A stretch of DNA of 64,000 nucleotides, from contig JAYKXP010000051.1 of assembly GCA_037176845.1 (NCBI GenBank), positions 186,001 through 250,000 of the forward strand. Reading direction: 5' to 3'. A program made the translations under genes and the position numbers. Origin of the DNA: Paramarasmius palmivorus. Taxonomy: Eukaryota; Basidiomycota; Agaricomycetes; Agaricales; Marasmiaceae. Positions 11,150 to 21,436 of the stretch are shown piece after piece. How positions within the stretch are numbered: the first letter of the stretch is position 1; each line of letters opens with the position of its first letter. Under the pieces are notes generated by a model. The model searched no databases. It saw only the letters and a program-made list of their open reading frames with translations, and was not told the DNA's origin.

Positions 11150-11521
11150 ATGAAGGTAGGTGTCTGTGTGGATTTGCGAGTTAGTCCTGATCATTTCCCT
11201 AGTTCACCGCCGTTTTCGCTGTTGCCATGGCTTTAGCGACAATAAGCTCTGCTACTAGTCTACATCAACTAGAGCGCGTACGTAGCCCACATGCCTGGAT
11301 CAGACGACGAAAGTTGACTAACATGGTATCTTCTCCAGAGGGCATGCGACGAGACAACCAAATGCATCTGTAATGAGATTCAGGGTCAATTCTGCGGAAA
11401 CGAAAGAGTTAACAAGGCATGCACTAACGGTCATGTTTTCGAGTGCAATGGAATGACCGGAAAGGCCTGTGACTATGGCCCCCAAGACCACTGCGGGAAA
11501 TGCAATAAGCTCAGGTGTTGA
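11150..11521 (+). CDS. Small secreted cysteine-rich protein, 86 residues
   Basis: Three exons are inferred: 11150-11155 (only ATG AAG), 11203-11277 and 11339-11521, with introns GTAGGT to CCCTAG and GTACGT to CTCCAG. The tiny first exon hides the gene from simple ORF scans. The N-terminus MKFTAVFAVAMALATISSAT is a good signal peptide, followed by SLHQLERR, a possible Kex2-type processing site at Arg-Arg. The mature part has ten cysteines with pairs and spacing CDETTKCICNE, QFCG, NKACTNGHVFEC, KACDYG, HCGKCNKLRC, ending in Cys-stop. An even count and regular spacing imply five disulfides. It resembles fungal small secreted or effector-like proteins in form only; I recognise no family. Confidence 0.78.
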
Positions 11522-11789
11522 CGTTGATGACCCGAAACATTAGCTTATGAAGATATAGCGCATGTAATCCATATCACACTAATCTATTCCCATGGAGCCA
11601 AAACAAAAGGTTCAGCTTCATCTCTTAAGGTTGCGGAAGGTGAACGCGTCCATGGGCCCCTCGTATTCGATGGAGTCGGTGGAGGGTCTTTGACTATACA
11701 TGATTCTCATGCTGTCGACGTATACTACAACACGTGGACTGCTACGTTGACGTAGAAAAAGTGACGAGAAATATCAAGTATTTCCGTAC

Positions 11790-13025
11790 TTATAGGGTTA
11801 TAATGGGGAAGAACATGTTACCTTCACTACGCTCGGGTTCCTTCTGCCATTCTGTGCCTAAATGCTTCCCAATGAACCATCGAACATGATCTAACCGCGG
11901 TGGATTGGGCCATTCCGAGGCAAAAACGCTCACCGGAGACGCTATGGTTTGTATTATCTCGGTAAGCCTTGAAAAGTCAATCTCGGCATCACTATGGTTC
12001 CATTCCATGAAACGAATCCCACGAAGCGCTTTGCAACGACTGAGATCCAACACTAGGGGGACAATATTTAGAGGATTGATTGTACGGGGTTCAGGACATA
12101 CCGGGTAGAGCTTCCCGCATGAACCTAATGCAAACGTCTTTCACGGTTCGTGCACAGACTGAATCTATGAAAGACTGAAGGAGTTGTGCGATATGTCCTC
12201 GATCTCTTGGAGGAGGCGCAATCATGAATATGTGAAGGTAAACCAAACTTGGTAGCCGTGCGCGACCCAGCCATGGCAGGAAGTCATCCAGCGGCACTAT
12301 CAAGTTCATCCTCCGAAGGTACGGTAACGATACCCTTACTGGACGGAGCCGACGCCGTGGCTCTGCGTTGGACAAGGCCTGGGGGACTCCCTTCCCCAGT
12401 TTGCTATACTCCAGATGAAGGCTTTCCAGATATGTCAAATGGCGAATGAATTCAACGACCTGTCGAGTGGTGGTAGAGCTGAAGGTCACAGAACCCGACA
12501 TGTATAGTGATGTGAGACCGGTGATGTCGAATTCTGGTGGTTTGAACGAATGTAGAGTCGGTATGCTTGCTAAGCTCAGGGCTTTCGGCTTGAGATCTTT
12601 CTTCAGGAAGACCGCGCCCTGAAGGATGTGTAACAAGTCCGTCCTCGAATCCAGACTGAAGAAGAGGCGTTGCATATACGGAATGATGGTACAGTGGTGG
12701 GATTTGAGTAGCGTGCATAATCGATATATATATCGAGGTGGTACGGTAACGAGGGTCGGTTCTGAGTCCCTGCCTGCAAAAAGACAAGAACGAGATCGGG
12801 GTAGCCATGACTTACAGACAAGACTGCAGGTCAAAAGTAGTTGTCGGTCATCCGAGCAGTGATCTATGATGATGTCCCAAAGCTCCGGAGGCAGGAGTGG
12901 GGATTTCTCTGGATCTTAGGGCGAGTCATAAATACCTTCTTGAATGATCTGCCTGGCCACTTACCTAGATGGGCATTACTTTTCTGGTTAAAAGAAGAGA
13001 GAGACCTGTTGCCAATGGCACTCAT
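11790..13025 (-). CDS. F-box protein, unit 1 minus-strand member
   Basis: Exons 13025-12965, 12914-12102 and 12052-11790 join in frame across introns GTAAGT to CCTAAG and GTATGT to CCCTAG, giving about 378 residues. The F-box is at the N-terminus (SPLLPPELWDIIIDHCSDD, LTCSLVCKSWLPRSRSCLF). Leucine-rich segments follow (LYRLCTLLKSHHCTIIPYMQ-type, FDITGLTSLYMSGSVTF, LRRMNLIVPLDDFLPWL). It is a close paralogue of the gene at 19800-21008 with the same intron positions. The paralogue starts MGNAGSL; here the aligned ATG has become CAG, and the nearest upstream in-frame ATG gives MSAIGNRSLSSFNQ. So either the start moved upstream or the gene is weakened. It diverges from the F-box gene at 13398 across a 372-bp spacer that is also duplicated. 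Confidence 0.8.
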
Positions 13026-13397
13026 GACGGCGCGCAGCAACGAAGCAGGGAATCGTGGGACCAAAGTCCATGTAAACGAAGTCCGTTCGTCCAACCTGGA
13101 ATCCTTCACTGAGAATCTCCTCCTTCCCGCGAAATATTGCGGCTACGGCGGAGATACTTTTACAGCTCAAAACTATCTCTTCATGATTGGCAGTAGCCGG
13201 GCTAACGACTGTTTCTCGACGGATAGGCCTAAATGCGATTGATATACGAGCAATACAAATCAACGTGGGCTGGATTTTGACCTTTTCGTGAGTTCCAAAC
13301 GATATTTATTTTTGACACTGAAAAGAATGGATGGCGTAGATGGCGGCTCAGTACCAGTGCTCAAGCTTTTCACGCAGACCCTTGCACCTTCTCTTCC
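13026..13397. promoter_or_regulatory. Divergent promoter of the unit 1 F-box pair
   Basis: A 372-bp spacer lies between divergent starts. Its right half, from about 13160, is nearly identical to 21185-21436, including TTTCTCGACGGATAGGCC and TGGATGGCGTAGATGGCGG. So the regulatory region was copied with both genes. No classic TATA box was recognised. Confidence 0.55.
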
Positions 13398-14518
13398 ATG
13401 GCCGAACAACAACGTGGACATTCCTCCAATGTGCTGCTCCCGCAAGAGCTCTGTGAAGCTATCATAGACCATCTACATTCCGACAATCATACTCTATCGG
13501 CTTGCAGTCTCGTATGCAGGTCATGGCTTCTTAGATCACGCTACCATTTCTTCGCCAACACCTATCTTCACATTCGTCCTCATACCATTCAGAGTCTGTG
13601 CTCTTTAATGGAGCATTTCACAAGCACGATTGCGAATCATATGCGACAAGTCGTGTTCCATGAACCCAACCAAAGCAACAGCCCTGAGCAACGAGCAAAC
13701 TGGGAGCGGTCTGTCGACATGCTCGACCGGGCTTTGCTCAGTCGGCGGGCCTCCATAATGCATATCGCTCTCCAGAATGTGCCGTCCACGCACATTACTT
13801 TCCAAAGCTCCCTCTTCCTACATCTCGCTCCGACGATTACGCATCTCGATATGAACTTCGATATCAAGTACCAACATGTCGAAGATTTATCGGAACAAGT
13901 GCATCGAATCCTTCACTGCCTCAGCATATTTACCGCACTGGAGGTGGCCAATCTACATTTCACCACCAATTACAACACCATTAGCACGCCGCTGCAATCA
14001 TCGAGGCTCGAAAAGTGGATTGCCCCGCGCCTTCGCAAGCTGAGGCTGCCGCTTAACGCGATTCTTTCGAGCATATTGATGCTTCCTCAGTCTCAGCTTG
14101 CCTGGTCCAGCATCACGCACCTGAATATTTTCCTCGGGACCATTCCACTGAACGTGGAACCGGATATCCTCCAAGTGTTCTTCAACAGGCTATGTTCGCG
14201 GACGCTTCAGCATCTGTCCATTGATTTCATGTATCAGACCATTCCCAGTACGTCTTCACAGACCAGGTTTTGACATTTCCATTGACATGACCTCCAGATA
14301 TTGACTTGGGCCAGTTCGAATCTCTTCGGTCGATTACTTTTCATGCTTTGGCCAAGACGAAGAACTCGTCAATCCACCAAAAGATCATAAATATAGTCTC
14401 GACTATACAGGTACCGCATACTATCTGTATATACATTACCGACCATCTGTTTTCACTACCGTGTTCTACGGATCGATTTAGGTGGTCTCGGCGGGGAAGA
14501 AATAGTAAACAGTGGTAA
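13398..14518 (+). CDS. F-box protein, unit 1 plus-strand member
   Basis: Exon 1 runs 13398-14247 and exon 2 runs 14298-14518, with intron GTACGT to CTCCAG, giving about 356 residues. The F-box is at residues 11-50: VLLPQELCEAIIDHLHSD, LSACSLVCRSWLLRSRYHFF. Leucine-rich substrate-binding type repeats follow (SIMHIALQNV, APTITHLDMNFDI, LRKLRLPLNAILSSI, LQHLSIDFMYQTIP), then NIDLGQFESLRSITF. The copy at 21437-22557 is about 95 percent or more identical by eye but broken. This copy has a 6-base deletion relative to the other at LRL(RV)PLNA, which keeps frame, so it is probably the working copy. It is a likely SCF ubiquitin-ligase adaptor; substrate unknown. Confidence 0.85.
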
Positions 14519-14529
14519 CGAAAGCCATA

Positions 14530-14625
14530 TCAGGGATGTACATACAAAAGCAGGAAGAAATGCTGCCGTAACTACGCTCCAGCTCTTTCTACCATTCATC
14601 TGTCCGTCCAATAAGCGACACCATT
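14530..14625 (-). pseudogene. Relic of an F-box gene 3' end
   Basis: About 95 bases directly after the plus-strand F-box gene match the end of the minus-strand F-box gene at 19800-19900, including CTGCCGTAACTACGCTCC and CTCTTTCT(A/G)CCATTCATC. The match covers the tail encoding DEWQKEPERSYGSFF in the intact gene, then stops. The rest of that gene is absent here, so this is a recombination scar. Confidence 0.6.
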
Positions 14626-14730
14626 TATACCAAGGAGCACACCAATCCATTCAAGTGCGGTACACATGTTGACCGGTATTTCTGTACAAGGAATGAGCAT
14701 TAGCTGGCTGACGAGTCAGGAACTTTTTAC

Positions 14731-17700
14731 TTACGAAAACCAACGCTTGCTTGTTAATTGTTTGAGGATGCATGGACCAGCCGGGCCTCCCACATCCCAT
14801 ACAATCACCAGTCCATCTTCATGACACGCCGCTATGCGTTGCCCGTCTGGCGAATATGCAACGGACACAATACTTGATGTCGAGTATTGCAAGTCCTTTT
14901 TGAACTCGAGAGGGGGATATTGCTTACGATCCGTTGCCCCTGCATTCCCTTTGCCGTTGGCGTGTGGCCCAGGTTTTTCCTGTGCACCATTTTTGATTCC
15001 ATCATAGGAATTGGTCCCATTTGCTACCTCCTGAGGAATAGGTATTGTCGATGGTTTTCGCGCCCCTTCGGGTGTTATTTGGCCAGTCGGTAACGTAATT
15101 TCTGTCTCTTTTGGTGAGGGAGGCGTATAGCTTAGGTACCCGCTAAAGCTTAACCTCCGAGTCCACCACCGAGATGTGTCATCCTCCTTCTCCCTATTCC
15201 CATTCTCGCTCCTTTCTATATCTCCCTTCTCTCTATCCCAATTCTCCGCCCCTTCCTTGTCCCCCTTCTCCCTATTCCCATCCCCTTTCTCCTCATCGTC
15301 TTTACTTCCTTCAGCAGGTAGTGCCTCGGGGGGTATACTGTATATTTTCACCTTGCCGTCCTTTAGCCCAACGGCTATGCAATCATTTTTCCCTGGTGCG
15401 ACTGCAAGAGAGGTGACTGCCACTCGTTCTGCTCCAAGCCAGTCTGCATATATAGTGACGTCGTGGCCAGTGCATGCAGCCCACATTGCCAGTGCGTTTC
15501 CTGTTCTTGGATCCCAAATGCTTATCGTCCCATCAAGCGACCCGGCGAACAAGATCGAGCCGTTATCTGAAAAGGCCACGGTATTGATGGCGTTTCGGTG
15601 CCGTATTGGCGTCGTTGTCGATGTCGTTGTCGCTGCCGTTGTCGTTGTTGGAGGAAGTGAACGAGTTCCTGTTGCAGGAAGACCGGCTGATGCTTCTGCA
15701 TTGTTGACTGGTTTGCGCGGGTCGGGATCCAGGAGGACAATATTGGCACCGCTTGCGGCAACAAGTCGTTGTCCAGGAGTAGATGAACACGACAGGGTGA
15801 TGGAAAGAATGCTTCTGGTGACCTTAACGTTGTTGAACAAAGAGGTTTTATGAGAGTCGTCACTGAGGGGATTCCGTATATGTATGACTTCCCAGCCTAA
15901 ACTCACAATTATTTCGAGACCGTCATCGGACATCGCAAAAGAACGAGGATGCTTGTCGAAAACATGAGTAGGACCTGGTTTCCCTGTCGCTGTCTCCCAG
16001 ATTCGAAGGCTTTTGTCCAGAGACCCTGATATGATCTTTGACCGATCGGGTGAAAATGCAATGCATGATATGCGATCTGAGTGTTCTACATTTCGGCTTG
16101 GTTGTGCAGGTTCCCCTAAACTTCTGTTCATGGCAAACTCTGCCCCGGTTTCCACCTCGCGCACAAAGATATTCCCGGATTGGGTACCACATACGATTTG
16201 TTTACCATCCTTCGAAAACGCAAACGCTGTGACTGGTCCCTTTCGACGGATTGAAAATATTTCTTCTGAAGAAAGTCAATAGATCTTGTCAGTATAGAGC
16301 AGACTCTCGTATAGGGCGAGCAGCATACCAGTCCCAAATTGCTCCAGGAAATCGGTGGCACATTTGTTGTATCGCTCACTTTGATCTTCTTTGGATAGCA
16401 TCTCTGGGAGAACACGAGGCATTCTACTAAGGTGTTGCCTTCTGAAACGCCCAGAGGCTGTGTGTGTTAACATGTCCATTAGGGAGATTGTTTCTTCGGT
16501 GGCCTCTTGTTGATCGTACAGGTCCTGTGATAGGTTCATTAAAGCCTGTTGTGCTTCAACTATTCAAAGAGAATCTAAGTGCTGGACAGATATAGCAGTA
16601 GAATGAACGACGCACAGGACCCGAACAGGACATGTAGGCTGTCTAGATGAGTCTTGCGTTGACTGGCTTCTTGAACGTACGCAAGAAGGTCACCAGAAGA
16701 ACGTATTTGATTGGTGACATGATCGAAGTCGTCTGATTCAAGACCTGGTTTGTCCGGAAGCTGTTTCTTGTACCTTCCTTCATTCAATTTAACCGATCTG
16801 TGTACTAATTGGCCCTCGGTAACCACACGTCTGTGCCATAGATGGGGCCTAATTGTTGCAGTGAGTAAGGGTAACAGACTATATTGTACAAGATACTTAC
16901 TGTCGAGTCACTCTTGTACCATCTTTGCCATCCTTGTCGTAATGTAAATGTTTCAGAGGTAAAATTTCGAGCATACGCCACAACAAAGTCAAGGACTCGT
17001 TAAAGGCCTTCTCCTGCGTTTTCCAACTCGTCGAGGAAGGGTTTAGAAGAAGGCCAGTTAGGATGGCTTCCCTCGTCATCCATCGTAGAGCAGGGCTATT
17101 ATTCAGAAGTTCTGTGTTAGCAATATTACCACCTCCACTATGGAGAGTGCGTGAGAGGTATGGAACAGGATGACCAGTACGTTACTCACATATCTGAGTG
17201 AGTACCCATGAACCAAACCTCTTTTGAATGAGGCATTCCAGATCGTGGTACTTCTGTTTCCTCTGCGGCTGGGCCAATACCCCCACGAGCATACTCTGGC
17301 AGGAACTTCACACGACGCTCGTCCAAAGCCAGAGCATGACGGAAAAAGCACACATGTTTCATGCCACTTGTCGTCAGTGGAAGCTCCTTCTTTCTGGCAA
17401 CGCCTACAGAGGAGACGGTATCCCTACAGACCCAGGCTTGAATTAAAAATCATTCAGAGTGATCAGCCATATCACATACCACACGCCGACGAAATGAACT
17501 TTCACATCTCCCCGACAAAACGTGTTCTTGAAAAGCAAAGCAGCCTTATCTGGGGTTTGACGATCTTTTAGCGTTGAGTTAGTTACTGACTTGGATGATG
17601 ACTCCGGCACATCCTTGCCTGTCATTGTTACCGAAGACTGGCAGTTGCGGTATAATTCATATGCGCTGGTGGGGCGAAGAAATCTGAGCGAAAGACGGAG

Positions 17701-18489
17701 AACTATAAATTGGCCACCTTACAACGGTATTTGGGCTTCGTTTCCTTCATGAATAAGGCCAACCTGAATGTCGATTAGATCGGCAACAACCCCTAAACGT
17801 GTCACTTGCTCGCCTTTTCAATCATTCCAGATAATGCTCGAACTTGATAGGCACCGCGTGAGAAACCTGTACATAAATTTCAGATTATTGTCAACTAGTT
17901 ATCGGAAATTGCCTCACCAAATAAGAAAATACGGTCTCCAGGCTTGTACAGCTCGCATAGCCACTGATACGCACTCAGTAATATCTTTTCGAAGCGCCTA
18001 ATCCGGGTCATCTTTGGCGATGTACGGGGCTGGAGTAAAGAGACGCACCACGCAATGGCGAGGTCAATCTTGTGACCGACTACCTGTTTGTAATAATTCC
18101 AAGATTTCAAGGATGGCGTAGAGTATGTGCCGATGCCACTGTTGTAAAACGTGCGCTGCAACTTATCGTCCTTTTCGAGCCTACTGTAGAGTTCAACGAC
18201 GTTGCTATTCTGGAGATTAAGCGTAATTCAATATCCTCGTTGATGACAGCGAGGCGGATGGTCTCACTTTGTCACCGAACTGATTCGCCGTACCATCAAT
18301 GCAGACAACTAGATTCCTGACAGATTTGCGGTCCTTATTGTCTGATAACGTCGTATGAATACAATTGCAGTATTTCTGGCCTGGCCATCTTGGTGTCATG
18401 GATGGGGGCGGAACGACGTCTTTACGGTCTTCAAAGTCGATTGAGTATAGATTCCCGTCGCGTATATCATGTTCGGAAGCAGGATCCAT
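14731..18489 (-). CDS. DUF2235 hydrolase-WD40 fusion protein, copy A
   Basis: This is a multi-exon gene encoding roughly 1000 residues. After a variable head and PGQKYCNCIH comes the DUF2235 domain (alpha/beta hydrolase, related to bacterial Tle1-type phospholipases). It has RNLVVCIDGTANQF, then NSNVVELYSR, the nucleophile elbow GFSRGAYQVRALSGMI, VGLIHEGNEAQIP, KVHFVGVW joined to DTV, and EVWFMGTHSD joined to GG. These supply plausible Ser, Asp and His residues. A helical middle (REAILTGLLLNPSST, LMNLSQDLYDQQ) leads to WD40 repeats from about 16280 downward (ISCIAFSPDRSKIISGSLDKSLRIW, INTVAFSDNGSILFAGSLDGTISIW, VSVAYSPDGQRIAACHEDGLVIVWD). A Thr-rich linker (about 15600-15660) and a Lys/Glu/Gly repeat linker (about 15186-15300) interrupt the propeller. 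One intron (17764-17813) begins GC. The frame stops after RWFS at 14731, but a perfect GTAAGT overlaps that stop, so a last exon ending near 14651 is possible. A TATATATAAT at 18531-18540 is a candidate TATA element. Confidence 0.82.
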
Positions 18490-19670
18490 GTTGACACTGT
18501 CTGTAACATTTGCTTCGTTCTATATATAATGAAATATCCCGCGCCTTGTGGAACATTGCTGGAGTGTGCGTGAAAACCTCAAGGCAGATCATTTGCGAGA
18601 AGGAACACTCACCTTTGCCAACCAATCTGCCCTATGCGGCTGGCTCGGGCGGCACAAATCCATCTTGTTGTGTGTAATATAGTAGCATTTCCTGAGCTAG
18701 AATCGCGAAACCGAGGACGAAGTCGCAAATTTGAGCTCGGGTCTATCCAATCAGCGATTTTTTGCGTCTTTGGGAAGACTTTGTCCATTCACACGGTGTT
18801 TCAACTGGCTGACTCAGACTGACGATTTCTGGGCGCTAACCTTCCTTCACAGAACATCCATGATCCAGCACCCCATATCTGCGAGTAGACTTCGTGGCAG
18901 CAACGATCTTTTCGTTAGCTTGGGGGATGGGATCAAATCCAGGGATATACTGGTCATTTCTGATTGATATTGGTACGTACACTTGTCAATTGCAATGCGT
19001 TTTCAATGGATCGCCTGCAAGAAACATGATGCTCCAGTTCTCTCCTCATTGATAGTGCGTGTATCAAGCACCTTGAAGAAGTGCTCTGCCCTACCTGAAT
19101 ATATTGTTTCCCGATGGGTCAGCTGGATAATCAATAAGGTTCGACCCTTTCACAAATTACCTTGCGCGACAGCATTTGCGGTGTCCTGAACCCTGTGGCC
19201 GTTGTCCTTGCGATATAGGAGTAAATGGCTCTTCTCCCCTCTTTGTGCGACTTTCGTGATCCCGTGGAAATTCAAGTTGTGCGCTTGCGGTGATGCATCA
19301 GTGAGGTTGCTGCACCTCCGGAGTTCTGACCGATCACTGACAGAAAATCGAATAAGAGTACGTCTGCTTCTCACCAGTATTGCACCGTGTTTGTTACTCA
19401 TCATATATCAATAATTATCAGTCAGAGATAGCAACACGGCCGTCATTATCTCAACTCCTCCAGATTAGATATGGATGGTACACCTCGAGATTCAAGAGCA
19501 ACTCCCAGAGGCCCAGTATTAACCTATCACCGGCAGTACAAAGCGCTCGGGCGTCGAATTTCGAACGTTCTTCTGATTCATCCGTCTATCTGGACTTTGT
19601 GTTTAGAAGCTGCCTACTAATCTGGATGTAAAACATATTTACCTCTCTGCGAGAGGTACGATTTCAATTG
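18490..19670. other. Intergenic region between duplicated units
   Basis: About 1.2 kb without a supported gene. It contains the TATA-like TATATATAAT (18531-18540) of copy A at its left edge. I saw no repeat or RNA gene in the rest. Confidence 0.4.
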
Positions 19671-19795
19671 AAGCATTTCAAGTACCGCACACCGTCCATA
19701 TGTACATTACCGACCATTTGTTCCCACTGCCATGTTCTACGGATCGATCTAGGTGGTATCGGCGGGGGAGAAATTGTAAAGAGTGGTAACGAAAC
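19671..19795 (+). pseudogene. Relic of a plus-strand F-box gene 3' end
   Basis: About 120 bases match the end of the F-box gene at 14400-14527, including TACATTACCGACCAT, GTTCTACGGATCGAT and GGTGGTATCGGCGGGG. Only the tail is present; the F-box and leucine-rich body are missing. It abuts the 3' end of the intact minus-strand F-box gene at 19800, repeating the same tail-to-tail junction as at 14.5 kb. Confidence 0.6.
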
Positions 19796-19799
19796 CACA

Positions 19800-21008
19800 T
19801 CAGGGATGTATATATGAAAGCGGGAAGAAAAAGCTGCCGTAACTACGCTCCGGCTCTTTCTGCCATTCATCGTCCATATCCTGTCCAATAAACCATCGAA
19901 CATTGTCTAGCTGGGGTGTACTGGGCCACTCGAATGCGAATACGTCGACGGGGGATTTGATGGTCCGAACTATGTTGGTGAGTTTGGGAAAGTCGGTCAC
20001 GGCGTCTTCGGTACCCCATTCTACAAGCCTCAGGGCACGGAGAACATGACAGCGACTGAATTCCAGGGCTAGTGGATACGAGTCAGTGAAAAGTTTTGAC
20101 GTTCGGAAGAAGATGAAAACTTACCAGGCAGAGTTTCCCACATAAACCAAATGCAAATGTCTTTCACCGTCTGCGCGCAGGATGAATCTATGAATGACTG
20201 GAGGAATCGTGGGGCAGCGTTTCGATCTCCTGGAGGAGGTGCACCCGTGAATAGGTGAAGGTATACCAGACTTGGTAGCTGTGCGCTGTCGAGCCAAGGC
20301 AAAAAGTCATCCAGCGGGACTCTGAGCTTCATCCTTCGAAGGTGTAGTAGCGACACCTTGAGAGGACGTAGCTGGCTTCGTGACTCTGCCTCGGACAAGG
20401 CTTGAGGAACTAGATCTCCACGCTTCTTGTAGTCCAAGTGAAGGTCCTCCAGATATGTGAAATGGCTGACAAACTCGATGACCTGGCGAGTAGTAATGGG
20501 GCTGAATGTGACGGAGCCGGACAACGATAAAGATGTGAGAGTGGTGATGTCGAATTCCGGTGGTCTGCATGAATGACGGGGCGGTACACTCCCCAACCTC
20601 AATGCCCTTGGTTTGAGGTCTCTCCTCTGAAAGAAAGTCTTTTCAAGCCCCCGCAATAGCTCCGTTCTCATGTTGACGTTGAAGCTGAGGCGCTGCATGT
20701 GAGGAATGAGGGTGCAATGGCTGGATTCGAGTAGGGTGCATAATCGATAAAGGTTCTTGGGTTCACCGATGACTACGAATGAGTCTCTGTCCGGGAAGAG
20801 ACAGGAGCGAATTCGAGGTAGCCATGATTTACAGACAAGACTGCAGGTGAAAAGTAGCTGTATGTCGCTAGAGCAATGATCTATGATGGCGTCCCAAAGC
20901 TCTGGAGGCAGGGGTGGCGACTTTTCTGGATCTGTTTTTTTTACGAGTAAGGAGTATGCTCTCAAATACCATGACTCGGCACACACCTAATGAGCCAGCA
21001 TTTCCCAT
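19800..21008 (-). CDS. F-box protein, unit 2 minus-strand member
   Basis: Exons 21008-20987, 20931-20125 and 20068-19800 join across introns GTGTGT to AACAG and GTAAGT to CACTAG, giving about 365 residues. The start MGNAGSL runs into DPEKSPPLPPELWDAIIDHC across the first intron, which fixes the true ATG; the longer frame that reads through the intron is an artefact. F-box LPPELWDAIIDHCSSD, LTCSLVCKSWLPRIRSCLF; then leucine-rich segments (FDITTLTSLSLSGSVTF, LLHLRRMKLRVPLDDFLPWL, LPSLVYLHLFTGAPPPGDR) and the C-terminal VDVFAFEWPSTPQLDNVRWF. It is the best preserved member of the minus-strand pair; its paralogue is at 11790-13025. It is a likely SCF adaptor. Confidence 0.84.
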
Positions 21009-21436
21009 CTCTACATGCCTACGTACAGCGTGTTTGAAGGCTTTTTGCGAGGGCGGTGAATCGACTCGGATGAATGCAACGGTGTGAGAATGCTCAGAGC
21101 GTAGATAGATGGATGGACATCAACTACTTAAAACTGCTCCATCGACGTGCGCATGAGCTGGTCTTTATCTTCCGAGATACTTTTATAGCTCAAAGCTACC
21201 TTTTCATGATTGGCAAGCTCACCACAGTAGCCGAGTTACCGACTGTTTCTCGACGGATAGGCCTACATAAGGGCGATTGATATACGGGCAATACAAATCG
21301 ACGTGGGTTGAATTTTGATCTTTTCGTGAGTTCCAAACGACATTTATTTTTGACACTGAAAAGGATGGATGGCGTAGATGGCGGCTCAGCGCTCAGCGTT
21401 CAAGCTTTTCACGCAGAACCTTGCATCTTCTCTTCC
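21009..21436. promoter_or_regulatory. Divergent promoter of the unit 2 F-box pair
   Basis: This spacer of about 430 bp is homologous over its right part to 13160-13397, with short insertions. It keeps the same motifs (TTTCTCGACGGATAGGCC, GATGGATGGCGTAGATGGCGG). It is a duplicated divergent promoter. Confidence 0.5.

Noticed and set aside
15600..15660. Microsatellite-like GTCGTTGTCGATGTC run as a non-coding repeat
   Set aside because: It is in frame within copy A and encodes a Thr-rich linker (TTTTAATTTSTTTP), so it is part of the coding sequence.
15176..15853. 225-codon plus-strand frame rich in Ser and Phe
   Set aside because: It is the complement of the WD40 gene A linker and blades; the low-complexity antisense explains the open frame.
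20987..21008. Start of the F-box gene at MCAESWYLRAYSLLVKK in the long frame
   Set aside because: That segment is an intron beginning GTGTGT; splicing it gives MGNAGSLDPEKS, matching the paralogue's exon structure.
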